From NCBI RefSeq assembly GCF_947488715.1, contig NZ_CANLAG010000001.1:496001-560000 (forward strand): 64,000 bases of DNA, in the 5' to 3' direction. Below, piece by piece: positions 33,836 to 43,764 of the stretch. Made by a program: the position numbers and the translations under genes. This DNA comes from an uncultured Tateyamaria sp. (lineage in GTDB: Bacteria; Pseudomonadota; Alphaproteobacteria; Rhodobacterales; Rhodobacteraceae). A model generated the notes under the pieces. It was not told where the DNA came from. It worked only from the letters and a program-made list of their open reading frames with translations, and did no database searches. Each line of letters starts with the position of its first letter. Within the stretch, counting starts at the first letter, position 1.

Positions 33836-34942
33836 ATGGGCCCGTATATCCTGCGCCGACTGTTGTTGGTCATTCCGACACTGCTTGGCATTTTGCTGGT
33901 CAATTTCACGCTCACACAATTTGTGCCGGGTGGTCCTGTGGAACAGGCCATTGCCCGCGCCCAGGGCGGTGGTGATGTGTTTGGTGGCTTTGCCGGTGGC
34001 AGCAATGATGGCGGTGCCCAAGAGCTGGGCAACGAGGATTTGAACACGGCCTCGGACAGTAACTATGTCGGTGCGCGGGGCCTGCCGCCCGAGTTTATCG
34101 AAGAGCTGAAGGCCGAGTTCGGGTTCGACAAGCCGCCGGTGCAGCGGTTCCTGCTGATGGTGTGGAACTATGCCCGGTTCGATTTTGGCGAGAGTTATTT
34201 CCGAAGTATCGGGGTCATCGATCTGGTGAAGGAAAAGCTGCCGGTTTCGATCACCTTGGGGCTTTGGTCCACATTGATTGCCTATCTGGTGTCGATCCCG
34301 CTGGGCATCCGCAAGGCGGTGCGCGACGGTACGCCGTTCGATACATGGACATCAGGGGCGATCATTGCGGCCTATGCGATCCCCGGCTTTCTCTTTGCCA
34401 TTCTGCTGCTGGTTCTGTTTGCGGGTGGCAGTTATTTCCAGATTTTCCCGCTGCGCGGCCTGACGTCGGACAACTTTGACGAGTTGAGCGCGTTGGGCAA
34501 GGTGGCTGACTATTTCTGGCACATCACCCTGCCAGTTTTGGCGGGGACCATTGGGGCATTTGCGACGCTGACGCTGTTGACCAAGAACAGTTTTCTCGAC
34601 GAGATCAAGAAGCTCTATGTGATGACCGCGCGGGCCAAGGGTTTGTCCGAGCGCCGCGTTCTGTACGGCCATGTGTTCCGCAATGCGATGCTGATCGTGA
34701 TCGCGGGCTTTCCAGCAGTGTTCATCGGCGTGTTCTTTGGCGGCTCATTGATCATCGAGACGATCTTTAGTCTTGATGGGTTGGGGCGTCTGGGGTTCGA
34801 GGCGGCGGTTGCGCGTGACTATCCGATTGTGTTTGGCACGCTCTATATCTTTGGCCTTATGGGTCTTTTGGTGGGGATCTTGTCGGACCTGATGTACGTC
34901 CTGGTGGATCCGCGCATCGACTTTGAGCGGAGGGAGGGCTGA
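33836..34942 (+). CDS. yejB: Yej ABC transporter permease YejB
   Basis: A 368-residue inner-membrane permease of the DppB/OppB type with six predicted helices. The N-terminal [23 protein letters not shown] is typical; the cytoplasmic coupling loop (EAA-like) is [21 protein letters not shown]; a Gly-rich periplasmic insertion ([18 protein letters not shown]) after helix 1 is a known YejB trait. It starts four bases after yejA ends and shares its last base with the start of yejE. Confidence 0.94.
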   Translation: MGPYILRRLLLVIPTLLGILLVNFTLTQFVPGGPVEQAIARAQGGGDVFGGFAGGSNDGGAQELGNEDLNTASDSNYVGARGLPPEFIEELKAEFGFDKPPVQRFLLMVWNYARFDFGESYFRSIGVIDLVKEKLPVSITLGLWSTLIAYLVSIPLGIRKAVRDGTPFDTWTSGAIIAAYAIPGFLFAILLLVLFAGGSYFQIFPLRGLTSDNFDELSALGKVADYFWHITLPVLAGTIGAFATLTLLTKNSFLDEIKKLYVMTARAKGLSERRVLYGHVFRNAMLIVIAGFPAVFIGVFFGGSLIIETIFSLDGLGRLGFEAAVARDYPIVFGTLYIFGLMGLLVGILSDLMYVLVDPRIDFERREG

Positions 34943-36108
34943 TGGCGATGCCAGAGACCAGCACGACCCCCGTGACTGTCCCTGCGCCACGGCGCGGGCT
35001 GTTCACCTTGTCCCCGCTGAACCAGCGGCGCTGGCGGAATTTCAAGAAAAACCGCCGGGCCTATTGGTCGCTGTGGATCTTTGCGGTGCTCTTTGGCCTG
35101 TCGCTCTGTGCCGAGTTCATCGCCTATGACAAGCCGATCCTCGTGCGGTATCAGGGCCAGTTCTATACGCCGATCTGGAATTTCTATGCGGAAACCGACT
35201 TCGGCGGCGATTTCCAGACCGAGGCAAGTTACCGCGATCCGGAGGTCGAATGCCTGATCGTGTCGGGCGGGTTGGACGCGTGTTTTGACGACCCCGAAGG
35301 CGTGATCGAAGACGCGCAGGATGGCGAAGTTGACGGTGAGGCGATCACCAAAGGTTGGACGATTTGGCCGCTCATTCCCTACAGCTATGACACGGCCGTG
35401 GACCGGCCCGGTGCGGCGCCGCTGGCGCCCAATGGTGAGAACCTGCTGGGCACGGATGGGACCAAACGCGACGTGCTGGCGCGGGTGATACACGGTTTCC
35501 GCTTGTCGGTTCTGTTCACCCTGATCGTGACGGGGGCCAGCGCGGTGATCGGCATTATCGCCGGTGCAGTACAGGGCTATTTCGGCGGGCGCACGGACCT
35601 GATCTTTCAACGGATCATTGAGATTTGGTCGTCGACGCCCAGTCTCTACGTGATCATCATCATGTTCGCCATTCTTGGGCGAAGTTTTTGGTTGCTGGTG
35701 TTCCTGCTGGTGCTGTTCGGCTGGACGGGCCTTGTGGGTGTGGTGCGGGCCGAATTCCTGCGTGCGCGGAACCTTGAATATGTGCGTGCGGCGCGGGCGC
35801 TGGGCGTGGGCAACGTGACGATCATGTTCCGCCACATGCTGCCCAACGCGATGGTGGCGACGCTGACGATGCTGCCGTTCATCATCACGGGCACGATTTC
35901 GTCGTTGGCGGTGCTGGATTTCCTGGGCTTTGGTTTGCCGTCCTCGGCGCCGTCGTTGGGGGAGCTGACCTTGCAAGCCAAGCAGAACCTGCAAGCGCCG
36001 TGGCTGGCGTTCACCGCGTTCACGGTGTTTGCGGTCATGCTGAGCCTGCTGATTTTCATTTTCGAGGGCATCCGCGATGCCTTTGACCCGCGAAAGACGT
36101 TTTCCTGA
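34942..36108 (+). CDS. yejE: Yej ABC transporter permease YejE
   Basis: A 388-residue DppC/OppC-type permease. An N-terminal cytoplasmic segment with LSPLNQRRWRNFKKNRRAYWSLW leads into helix 1; a large periplasmic insert (about 60-160) is characteristic of YejE; the EAA loop is VRAARALGVGNVTIMFRHMLPNA. TGATG overlaps at both ends couple its translation to yejB and yejF. Confidence 0.94.
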   Translation: MAMPETSTTPVTVPAPRRGLFTLSPLNQRRWRNFKKNRRAYWSLWIFAVLFGLSLCAEFIAYDKPILVRYQGQFYTPIWNFYAETDFGGDFQTEASYRDPEVECLIVSGGLDACFDDPEGVIEDAQDGEVDGEAITKGWTIWPLIPYSYDTAVDRPGAAPLAPNGENLLGTDGTKRDVLARVIHGFRLSVLFTLIVTGASAVIGIIAGAVQGYFGGRTDLIFQRIIEIWSSTPSLYVIIIMFAILGRSFWLLVFLLVLFGWTGLVGVVRAEFLRARNLEYVRAARALGVGNVTIMFRHMLPNAMVATLTMLPFIITGTISSLAVLDFLGFGLPSSAPSLGELTLQAKQNLQAPWLAFTAFTVFAVMLSLLIFIFEGIRDAFDPRKTFS

Positions 36109-37685
36109 TGGCGCTGTTGAATGTGGAGAACCTGAAGGTCGGGTTTCGTCAGGACGGCCAGTTGACGCAGGCGGTCCGGGGCGTGTCGTTCCATGTGGAC
36201 CGGGGCGAGACGGTGGCCTTGGTGGGCGAATCCGGGTCGGGCAAGTCGGTGTCGGCCCTGTCGACCGTGTCCTTGCTGGGCGACAGCGCGGAGGTGTCGG
36301 GGTCGGTGACCTATGACGGGCAGGAGATGATTGGCGCGGATGAGCGGTTGCTGCGCAAGGTGCGCGGCAATGACATCTCGTTCATTTTTCAGGAGCCGAT
36401 GACGTCGCTGAACCCGCTGCATACGATTGAGAAACAGCTGGGCGAAAGCCTTGCCCTGCATCAGGGGATCGTGGGGGAGAGCGCGCGGGGGCGCATTCTG
36501 GAACTGTTGGACAAGGTGGGCATCCGTGATGCGGAAAGCCGTTTGTCGGCCTATCCGCACCAGTTGTCGGGCGGGCAGCGGCAGCGGGTGATGATCGCCA
36601 TGGCGCTGGCCAACAAGCCCGACGTTTTGATTGCAGACGAGCCGACGACGGCGCTGGACGTGACGATCCAGGCGCAGATCCTCGACCTGCTGGCCGAGTT
36701 GAAAAAGACCGAACAGATGGGGCTGTTGTTCATCACCCATGATCTGGGGATCGTGCGGCGGATCGCGGATCGTGTGTGCGTGATGCAGAACGGCGAGATC
36801 GTGGAGACCGGCCCCACGGCAGAGATTTTCGACGCGCCCCAGCATCCCTATACGCAAAAGCTGTTGAGCGCGGAGCCCAAGGGGCAGCCTGCGCCGGTGC
36901 CTGCCGATGCGCCGCTGATCGCGGAGACATCGCATCTGAAGGTGTGGTTTCCGATCACGGCGGGCTTGCTGCGCAAGACTGTGGGCCATGTGAAGGCGGT
37001 GAACGACGCGACCTTGCAGGTCCATGCGGGCGAAACCGTTGGCATTGTGGGCGAGAGCGGGTCGGGCAAGACCACGCTGGCCTTGGCGATCATGCGGTTG
37101 ATTTCGTCCGAAGGCGGCATCGTCTATATGGGGCAGGACATTCGGGCGTGGTCGGTGCGCGAGTTGCGCCGGTTGCGTAAGGACATGCAGATTGTGTTTC
37201 AGGACCCGTTTGGATCACTCAGCCCGCGTATGACCTGTATGCAGATCATTGCCGAGGGCTTGGGTGTGCACGGGATTGAGGATGGGCGCAGCCCGCGCGA
37301 GGTTGTTGCGGAGGTCATGGCCGAGGTGGGCCTCGATCCGGCCACGATGGATCGGTATCCGCACGAGTTTTCGGGTGGGCAACGGCAGCGGATCGCGATT
37401 GCGCGGGCGATGGTGCTGCGGCCCAAGCTGGTGGTGCTGGACGAGCCGACATCCGCGCTGGACATGACGGTGCAGGTTCAGATCGTGGAGCTGCTGCGTG
37501 GGTTGCAGCAGAAATACGGGTTGGCCTTCCTGTTCATCAGCCACGACCTGAAAGTGGTGCGGGCGATGTCGCACAAGGTTTTGGTGATGAAACAGGGGGA
37601 TGTGGTCGAACAGGGCACGGCTGATGATCTGTTTGAGCGGCCACAGACCGAATATACCCGGTTGCTGTTGCAGGCGACGCATTAG
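36108..37685 (+). CDS. yejF: Yej ABC transporter ATP-binding protein YejF (two nucleotide-binding domains)
   Basis: A 525-residue ATPase with two complete ABC domains. Each has a Walker A (GESGSGKS, about 37-44, and GESGSGKTT, about 312-320), an ABC signature (LSGGQRQR in the first, FSGGQRQR in the second) and a Walker B ([12 protein letters not shown] and [12 protein letters not shown]). It energises YejBE. Its TAG stop is the first codon of palindrome copy D. Confidence 0.96.
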   Translation: MALLNVENLKVGFRQDGQLTQAVRGVSFHVDRGETVALVGESGSGKSVSALSTVSLLGDSAEVSGSVTYDGQEMIGADERLLRKVRGNDISFIFQEPMTSLNPLHTIEKQLGESLALHQGIVGESARGRILELLDKVGIRDAESRLSAYPHQLSGGQRQRVMIAMALANKPDVLIADEPTTALDVTIQAQILDLLAELKKTEQMGLLFITHDLGIVRRIADRVCVMQNGEIVETGPTAEIFDAPQHPYTQKLLSAEPKGQPAPVPADAPLIAETSHLKVWFPITAGLLRKTVGHVKAVNDATLQVHAGETVGIVGESGSGKTTLALAIMRLISSEGGIVYMGQDIRAWSVRELRRLRKDMQIVFQDPFGSLSPRMTCMQIIAEGLGVHGIEDGRSPREVVAEVMAEVGLDPATMDRYPHEFSGGQRQRIAIARAMVLRPKLVVLDEPTSALDMTVQVQIVELLRGLQQKYGLAFLFISHDLKVVRAMSHKVLVMKQGDVVEQGTADDLFERPQTEYTRLLLQATH

Positions 37686-37746
37686 GGCCGGGGACGACGT
37701 GCGTTGACCCTGTTCGGGTCAACGACACCCCGCCCGCCGTCCCTTA
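37683..37746. repeat. Intergenic palindrome, copy D (of four, most divergent)
   Basis: The inner hairpin is CGTTGACCC-TGTT-CGGGTCAACG (37702-37724, at least 9 bp), with a sequence unrelated to the stems of the other copies. The right flank CCCCGCCCGCCGTCCC keeps the family consensus. The left edge holds the yejF TAG and the right edge TTA is the TAA stop of the convergent small gene. Confidence 0.7.
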
Positions 37747-37980
37747 GCGCGCTGTCATGCCAAAGATCATTGCGGCGACGGCAACGATGTGGATCAGCAT
37801 GATGGCGTTGTCGTTCCAGCGCCATCCGACGATGAACCATCCCGCGATGCCCACCATGAAGAAATAGAGGTTAAGCGGCGTCGCCTGCATCGCGGTTGCA
37901 CCGTATCCGAGGATTTGCGCCACGGATGCCACCCATTTGATCGTGTCCGTTCCGGTGGACCACCGCAGCGCCCGGATCAC
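37744..37980 (-). CDS. Small membrane protein of unknown function
   Basis: A protein of about 78 residues with two hydrophobic stretches (TPLNLYFFMVGIAGWFIVGW and IMLIHIVAVAAMIFGM), probably a two-helix membrane protein. GTG 37980 is one possible start; the frame stays open to 38055, and no start has a convincing ribosome-binding site. A repeated W-R-W-N pattern between the helices (GWRWNDNA) looks conserved-like. It converges on yejF, and its TAA lies in palindrome copy D. Confidence 0.5.
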   Translation of the reverse strand: MIRALRWSTGTDTIKWVASVAQILGYGATAMQATPLNLYFFMVGIAGWFIVGWRWNDNAIMLIHIVAVAAMIFGMTAR

Positions 37981-38204
37981 AGGCGGTCCAGGTCGATGCA
38001 CGTGGTGCGCTTGGTCTGCCACCAGCGTTTGCGCGGCACTCGGACTGACGTGCAACGACGGTTGCGCGTGGCGGTCATGAAAGTTTGAGCGTAGATATCC
38101 AACATCGTGTATCCTCCAATGCTCTGCGTTTGTGCCTTTTTATTGCGTTTTCACCGGTATTATGCGAGTCAATTGGAATGGTCATATTTAAGCTGAGCTA
38201 ACAT

Positions 38205-39080
38205 ATGGAGTGGCGCGATATTCCCCCCTTGGCCGCTTTGCGCGCCTTTGTGGCCTTTGCCGAAACCGGCAGTGTGGTTGCGGCGGGGGATGCGTTGTCC
38301 GTCAGTCATGCGGCTGTCAGCCAGCAGTTGCGCAGTCTCGAGACGCATTTGGGGGTGTCGTTGTTGGATCGTTCGGGGCGGGCGATGCGGCTGACACCGA
38401 ATGGCGAGATTTTGGCGCAGGGTTGTGCCGAAGGGTTTGCCGCGATCAAGCGCTCTGTTGCCCTTGTCACCGGAGCCGAGGCCGCCCGTCCGTTGCACAT
38501 TTCGCCGACCCCGAGCTTTGCGGCCGCGTGGCTCATGCCGCGCCTGTCGGAGTTTCGTGCGCTGCATCCGGGGATCAACCTGGTGCTGGATCCCACCGCG
38601 GAATTGGTGCGGCTGGCGCCGGGTGGTGTGGATGTGTCGATCCGGTATGGGTTGGGCGGATGGGACGGTTTGGAAGACGAGCTGCTGGTCGAGACATCGA
38701 TGGTTGTGGTTGCCGCCCCTGATCTGTTGGCTGGGTATGATTTGACGGACCTGACCCACATTGGCGAATTGCCCTGGCTGGAAGAGGTCGGGACCAGCGA
38801 GAGCACCCGCTGGTTGCTGTCACACGGCGTGCCGGGTGGGATGCGGGGGCCGCTGACGCAGGTGCCGGGCAACCTGATGCTGGACGGCGCGCGGGACGGG
38901 CAGGGGGCCGCCGTGACGGTGCGCACATTTGTCGAGGCGGACATTCAGGCCGGTCGCCTCGTGGTGCTGCACGAGGATTTGACGAAAGGGGCGGGGTACC
39001 ACCTTGTCACGCGTCCCGGCGTGCACAGGCCGCAGCTGCGGGCGTTTTTACGCTGGATCCGCAAGGCGGCGCGCGCTTGA
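38205..39080 (+). CDS. LysR-family transcriptional regulator (GcvA-like)
   Basis: A 291-residue LysR regulator. The winged helix (about 7-66: PPLAALRAFVAFAETGSVVAAGDALSVSHAAVSQQLRSLE) and effector domain beginning LHISPTPSFAAAWLMPRL place it with the GcvA/AmpR-like group. The target is not obvious: the gene downstream is mtfA, 52 bases away in the same direction, and the small membrane gene diverges 224 bases upstream. ATG 38205 has no clear Shine-Dalgarno. Confidence 0.9.
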   Translation: MEWRDIPPLAALRAFVAFAETGSVVAAGDALSVSHAAVSQQLRSLETHLGVSLLDRSGRAMRLTPNGEILAQGCAEGFAAIKRSVALVTGAEAARPLHISPTPSFAAAWLMPRLSEFRALHPGINLVLDPTAELVRLAPGGVDVSIRYGLGGWDGLEDELLVETSMVVVAAPDLLAGYDLTDLTHIGELPWLEEVGTSESTRWLLSHGVPGGMRGPLTQVPGNLMLDGARDGQGAAVTVRTFVEADIQAGRLVVLHEDLTKGAGYHLVTRPGVHRPQLRAFLRWIRKAARA

Positions 39081-39132
39081 TCACCGGGCCTGCATCCGTG
39101 AGAGTGCGCAAGAGGTCCAAGCGGGAGTAGCC

Positions 39133-39942
39133 ATGCCTTTGTTTCTGTTGCTGATACTGGCCGGATTGGGTGCCTTTATCTATGTCCGTCACCGCCGCAA
39201 GCAGGCGCAGGCGCGGCTGTTGGCGATGCCATTGACGGATGACGCGCGGCGGATCGTGGCGCGCCATGTGCCTTTGTTGGCGCGACTGCCTGCGTCGCTG
39301 CGCCCGGCGCTGGAAGGCAAGATCAACCGGTTTCGCGCACAGGTCGACATGGTGGGATGCAACGGGTTGGACGTGACCGAAGAGATGGAGCTGTCGATTG
39401 CCGCGCAGGCCTGTCTGCTCGTGGTCAACACGGACAGTTGGTACGACCATCTGACGACAATCCTGATTTATCCCGGCGCGTTCAAGTCGCGGCAAACCAT
39501 CCATGACGGTTACGTCGAGACAGAAGCAGAGGTTGTGCGCACCGGAGAAAGCTGGAGCCGCGGACCGGTCATTCTGTCGTGGCATCACAGTCAGCAGGGC
39601 GCGCAGGACGAGGATGATGGGCACAACGTGGTTCTGCACGAGTTTGCGCATCAGCTTGATGATCTGTCAGGTTACACCGATGGTGCGCCGGTGATGCAGT
39701 CGGGTCAAAGCCTGCGGGTTTGGGAACAGGTGTTTGTCGACGCCCACGCCCGCCATGCGGCCAAGGTGGAACGGGGACAAGCGACGGTGATCGACCCTTA
39801 TGGTGCGCACAACCACGAAGAGTTCTTTGCCGTGGCGGTGGAGATGTTCTTTGAGCGGCCCGGCGATCTGAAAGACGACGAACCCGATGTGTATGCACAA
39901 CTGAAACTGCTGTTCCGGCTGGACCCCGTCACCTGGGGCTGA
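39133..39942 (+). CDS. mtfA: MtfA-type zinc peptidase with N-terminal membrane anchor
   Basis: A 269-residue metallopeptidase of the MtfA (zincin) family. The active-site motif is VVLHEFAHQLD (about 158-168), with a downstream HNHEEFFAVAVEMFFE that supplies the third ligand region. E. coli MtfA binds the repressor Mlc and has aminopeptidase activity. Here an N-terminal membrane helix (PLFLLLILAGLGAFIYV, residues 2-18) is added. ATG 39133 is chosen with GGGAG five bases upstream. It converges on the DD-carboxypeptidase with four bases between stops. Confidence 0.9.
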   Translation: MPLFLLLILAGLGAFIYVRHRRKQAQARLLAMPLTDDARRIVARHVPLLARLPASLRPALEGKINRFRAQVDMVGCNGLDVTEEMELSIAAQACLLVVNTDSWYDHLTTILIYPGAFKSRQTIHDGYVETEAEVVRTGESWSRGPVILSWHHSQQGAQDEDDGHNVVLHEFAHQLDDLSGYTDGAPVMQSGQSLRVWEQVFVDAHARHAAKVERGQATVIDPYGAHNHEEFFAVAVEMFFERPGDLKDDEPDVYAQLKLLFRLDPVTWG

Positions 39943-39946
39943 TGCG

Positions 39947-41461
39947 TCAGGATTTTGGGCCGATCATAAAGCAGGTGACGTTGCGGGCCTGCAAACGGCG
40001 GCAGGCGAGATCGGCGCTGTCACGGGTCATGCCCATGAAATTCGCGTCAAAGCCTGTGGGTTTGCGTACCACCTTGCGCAGCGATCCATCGAGCGTGGAC
40101 ATCTCGGTCAGAGCGGTTTGCAACAACACCTTTTCGGCCTTGTACCGGCTGGTGTAGCGCCCGACATTCACGCCCCAATGGCGGCCGCCGGAAGTGGAGA
40201 TGCGCGTGACCACCTCGGGTTCGGCCTTGGCCAACACCACGTTTTGCGGTCGGGCTTCGGGCCGCATTGTCGGCACAAGCGCGTTGGACACGGCTGCGGC
40301 GGCTGCGACAGCAGTGGTTTCGGTGGTTTGGGCCGCGACCAGCGCCGTCTGGATGTCATCCGGCAAGACGCTGGATGTGACGGGGGCCTCTGCGACCAGC
40401 ACCGGTGCTTGGGTGCCGGGGCGCATTTTCGGGCGGTAGGAGGTTTTGACTGCGCCGCTCAAACGGATGATTTTGCCAGCACCTTTGGGGGCGTTTTGAT
40501 TGCCGGCCACCACAACGGGTTCGTCGCCGGGGACGTAGTTGGGTTTTTGCGGCTTGCGCAGTGGTGCGCGGCTGGGCGCGCGGCGGAAGCCAAGGTCCAG
40601 CAGTTCGGCCACTTTGGCGTTGCGCGACACGGTGGATTTGCCGCCAAACACCGTGGCGATGATGCGTTCGTTGCCACGTTCGGCAGATGCAACAAGGTTG
40701 AAGCCCGCAGCACGGGTGTACCCAGTCTTGATCCCGTCGGCACCTTTGTAGGCGCCCAGCAGGCGGCGGTTGGTGTTGGCCACGTCGCGGATGCCCGCGT
40801 GGGTCGAGGTGCGCGAGAACAGGTTATAGTACTGCGGATAGTCATAGATCATGTGCCGGCCCATGATCGACATGTCGCGGGCGGTGGACATATGCCCGCT
40901 TTCGGTCAGGCCGTGGGCGTTCTTGAACGTGGTGCGGGTCATGCCCAGCGATGCCGCCGTGCGGTTCATCCGGCGGGCAAAGGCCGCCTCGGAACCCGAA
41001 ATCGCCTCGGCCATGGCGGTGGCCGCGTCATTGGCGGATTTCACGGCAGAGGCGCGGATCAGATAGCGCAACTTGATGCGCGACCCGGCTTTGAGGCCCA
41101 GCTTGGACGGCGGTTCGGAGGCGGCTTTGGCGGAAATCTTGACCTTGGTGTCCAGCGTGATCTCGCCACGTTCGACCGCCTGAAAGACAACGTAGAGCGT
41201 CATCATCTTGGTCAGGGACGCGGGATGCAGCCGGGTGTCGGCATTGCGCGAATGCAGCACCTCGCCGGTGCGGGCATCCATCACAAATGCCGCATATGGC
41301 GCGGCAAGAACGGACACGGGCACAAAGACCAGCATCCAAAGCGCCGCAATGAGAAAAAGCCCTGCACGGGCCGACGGGAGATGTCGCACCTTCACGGTAA
41401 ACCTGCCTATGACTGCCTCTGACCGCCGATTATTCGACTGGCCATATTTTTGATTGCCCAT
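39947..41461 (-). CDS. D-alanyl-D-alanine carboxypeptidase with C-terminal SPOR domain
   Basis: A 504-residue low-molecular-weight penicillin-binding protein that trims the D-Ala from peptidoglycan peptides in the periplasm. After a signal/anchor (about 34-53) all three active-site motifs are present: SLTK (82-85), SAN (142-144) and KTG (245-247). A Pro/Ala-rich linker (about 300-420) leads to a SPOR domain (about 425-504, WGVNVGRYTSRYKAEKVLLQTAL), which binds denuded glycan and would bring the enzyme to the division septum. The first 30 residues before the anchor may be an over-long start. Confidence 0.93.
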   Translation of the reverse strand: MGNQKYGQSNNRRSEAVIGRFTVKVRHLPSARAGLFLIAALWMLVFVPVSVLAAPYAAFVMDARTGEVLHSRNADTRLHPASLTKMMTLYVVFQAVERGEITLDTKVKISAKAASEPPSKLGLKAGSRIKLRYLIRASAVKSANDAATAMAEAISGSEAAFARRMNRTAASLGMTRTTFKNAHGLTESGHMSTARDMSIMGRHMIYDYPQYYNLFSRTSTHAGIRDVANTNRRLLGAYKGADGIKTGYTRAAGFNLVASAERGNERIIATVFGGKSTVSRNAKVAELLDLGFRRAPSRAPLRKPQKPNYVPGDEPVVVAGNQNAPKGAGKIIRLSGAVKTSYRPKMRPGTQAPVLVAEAPVTSSVLPDDIQTALVAAQTTETTAVAAAAAVSNALVPTMRPEARPQNVVLAKAEPEVVTRISTSGGRHWGVNVGRYTSRYKAEKVLLQTALTEMSTLDGSLRKVVRKPTGFDANFMGMTRDSADLACRRLQARNVTCFMIGPKS

Positions 41462-41601
41462 AGGCTAACACAGGGACGATTTTCGATAAAGTGTTGATGA
41501 ACCTCACGATTCCGTTTTCTCACCCATCGGTTTCTCAACATATGGGGGGATCGCATCACGCCGCCCCCACAGAGGCGATTGTGGCGAGAATGTGGCGGCG
41601 G

Positions 41602-42330
41602 TTAACCGCGCGTGTTCAGGACATCCGGCAACGCACCCAAATCAGGCAGCGCCAGATACCGGTCATGCCCGTCGGGGGCTTCGGCGGCTTCGAAATCCCA
41701 AGCGAGGTCGTGGGGGACAAAGGCGCCAAACCCGCCCGCGTCGATCATCGGACGCACATCGGATTTCATCGAGTTGCCGATCATCATGCCGCGCGCGACC
41801 CCGCCATGGGCCGCAAAGATGCGGGTGTAGACGTCTGGTCGCTTGTCGGACACGATTTCCACCCCGTCGAATAGATCCCCCAGACCCGATTGCGCCAGCT
41901 TGCGTTCCTGGTCCAGCAAGTCGCCCTTGGTGACCAAGAGGACCGGGCCGCGTGACTTGGCGGCAGTGACCGCTTCGGTTGCATGGGGCAACAGGTCGAT
42001 GGGATGGCGCAGCATCTCTTGGCCGGCGGCGATCAGGTCAGCAATCACTGGACCCGGCACCGTGTTGTCGGTGACCTCAAGGGCGGTCTCGATCATGGAC
42101 AGCACGAACCCTTTGATGCCGAAGCCGTAGTGCCCGAGGTTGCGCCGCTCGGCCTGCATCAGGCGGGTGTCGAGTGTCGTGATGTCGGCATGTGGCGCCA
42201 GCAGTTCGGCAAACCGTTCCTGCGTCAGTTTGAAGAACCGTTCGTTGTGCCACAGCGTGTCGTCAGCATCGAATGCCACACAGGCCAGGCGGTCTGGATC
42301 AAATCCAGACGGCAGGATGGTTTCACTCAT
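41602..42330 (-). CDS. HAD-superfamily hydrolase
   Basis: A 242-residue haloacid dehalogenase-like phosphatase. Motif I is FDADDTLWH (about 20-28; DxDxT with the nucleophile Asp), motif II is VLLVTKGD, the Lys is in [10 protein letters not shown], and motif IV is [11 protein letters not shown] helical cap lies between motifs I and II. The substrate is probably a small phosphorylated metabolite but is unknown. ATG 42330 is chosen over TTG 42336. It diverges from clpS. Confidence 0.88.
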   Translation of the reverse strand: MSETILPSGFDPDRLACVAFDADDTLWHNERFFKLTQERFAELLAPHADITTLDTRLMQAERRNLGHYGFGIKGFVLSMIETALEVTDNTVPGPVIADLIAAGQEMLRHPIDLLPHATEAVTAAKSRGPVLLVTKGDLLDQERKLAQSGLGDLFDGVEIVSDKRPDVYTRIFAAHGGVARGMMIGNSMKSDVRPMIDAGGFGAFVPHDLAWDFEAAEAPDGHDRYLALPDLGALPDVLNTRG

Positions 42331-42407
42331 ATCCAACGGCCCTCTTTTCTAAATGCCGTTCCACGTTATATAGAGCAGCCCAAGGCGACCACAGGATTCC
42401 CGGTTTG

Positions 42408-42773
42408 ATGAAGACGTTCATGCGTACAGACATGCATATGATCGCCACGATGATGGCCGGTCCGTCCGATGATGACAGCGATACGTCGGTCATCACCGAA
42501 ACCAAGCCCAAGACCAAGCGCCCGCCGCTCTACAAAGTCATGTTGCTGAACGATGACTATACGCCGATGGAATTCGTCGTACATGTTCTGGAGCGGTTTT
42601 TCGGTCTCAATCACGCGCAGGCGTTCGAGATCATGCTGACGGTCCACAAAAAGGGTCTCGCCGTTGTGGGCGTGTTCAGCCACGAAATTGCGGAAACCAA
42701 GGTGGCGCAGGTCATGGATTATGCCCGCCGCCATCAGCATCCGCTGCAATGCACCATGGAAAAAGAAGAATAG
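42408..42773 (+). CDS. clpS: ATP-dependent Clp protease adaptor ClpS
   Basis: An N-end-rule adaptor of up to 121 residues that delivers proteins with Phe/Leu/Tyr/Trp N-termini to ClpAP. The core shows [27 protein letters not shown] (the N-degron pocket begins at NDDYTPMEF), [20 protein letters not shown] and the conserved end [13 protein letters not shown]. The exact start is uncertain (ATG at 42408, 42420, 42432 or 42438); the N-terminal tail is variable in the family. clpA is not in the window. Confidence 0.94.
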   Translation: MKTFMRTDMHMIATMMAGPSDDDSDTSVITETKPKTKRPPLYKVMLLNDDYTPMEFVVHVLERFFGLNHAQAFEIMLTVHKKGLAVVGVFSHEIAETKVAQVMDYARRHQHPLQCTMEKEE

Positions 42774-42777
42774 GCAC

Positions 42778-43761
42778 GTGATCGGGGATCGTCTGCCTTT
42801 GGCGCTCGAAGCGGTGGAGCTTGGGGGCGATGGTCCCATTGCCGTGCTGCATCCGGCTGAGGCGGCGGACCTGTCTGCGTTGCCACGCGACCGGGTGCTG
42901 GTTGTGTCGCCGATGGCGACCGTCTGTGCCGCCTTTGCCGCGCGGGGCTATCAGGTCGCGCCGGAGATGCCCGTTTCACAGCGGTTTGCCGCGACTGTGC
43001 TGTGTCTGACCCGCGCCCGCGCGGAGGCGCAGGCGTTGATGGCCTCGGCCATGCAGCGAACAGATGGGTTGATAGTCGTGGACGGCCAAAAGACCGACGG
43101 GGCCGATTCGATGTTGAAGGCTTTGCGCAAGCGGGTCGAGGTCGGTGGCCCAATCGCCAAGGCGCATGGCAAGATCTATTGGACGCAGGGCGGTTCTGAT
43201 TTTTCCGACTGGCAGGCGGGGCCTGCGTTGCATCCGGGTGGGTTCTGGACCGCGCCCGGGGTTTTCTCTGCGGATGGTGTTGATCCTGCCTCTGCGCTGT
43301 TGGCCGAAGCGTTGCCTGAGGCGATGGTAGGTACAGTTGCGGATCTGGGCGCCGGGTGGGGATATCTGTCCGCGCATGTTTTGACCCGCAATGTGGCTGC
43401 CGTTCACCTCGTCGAAGCGCATGACATGGCGCTGCAATGCGCGCGCCATAATGTCACCGACAACCGGGCGCAGTTCCACTGGGCCGATGCGACGGCCTGG
43501 ACGCCGCCGGATCCTGTGGATGCGGTGGTGATGAACCCGCCCTTTCACACGACGCGCAACGCCGAACCGGCATTGGGTCGGGCGTTTATCGCCAATGCTG
43601 CCCGCATCCTGCGCCCCCATGGTGCGCTGTGGATGGTGGCAAACCGGCACCTGCCTTACGAGGACGCCTTGGCCACACACTTTGCCAAAGTGGTTGATCT
43701 TGAGGGGGATGCACGTTTCAAACTGGTCCGGGCGGAACGGCCCAAACGGATACGGAGATAG
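42778..43761 (+). CDS. RsmC/RlmG-type class I methyltransferase
   Basis: A 327-residue protein built like 16S rRNA (guanine-N2) methyltransferase RsmC: a degenerate N-terminal Rossmann domain (about 1-150) and a catalytic C-terminal one. Motif I is VADLGAGWGYLSAHVL (about 185-200), and the target-base motif is NPPFHTT, the signature of amino-group methylation. GTG 42778 is the only reasonable start, four bases after clpS. The length and NPPF.. support rRNA methylation, but RsmC versus RlmG cannot be settled. Confidence 0.85.
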   Translation: MIGDRLPLALEAVELGGDGPIAVLHPAEAADLSALPRDRVLVVSPMATVCAAFAARGYQVAPEMPVSQRFAATVLCLTRARAEAQALMASAMQRTDGLIVVDGQKTDGADSMLKALRKRVEVGGPIAKAHGKIYWTQGGSDFSDWQAGPALHPGGFWTAPGVFSADGVDPASALLAEALPEAMVGTVADLGAGWGYLSAHVLTRNVAAVHLVEAHDMALQCARHNVTDNRAQFHWADATAWTPPDPVDAVVMNPPFHTTRNAEPALGRAFIANAARILRPHGALWMVANRHLPYEDALATHFAKVVDLEGDARFKLVRAERPKRIRR

Positions 43762-43764
43762 GCG

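Noticed and set aside
34843-35994. A 383-codon minus-strand frame opposite yejB/yejE
   Set aside because: It is antisense to well-conserved permease genes and is Arg/Gln/His-rich without domain structure.
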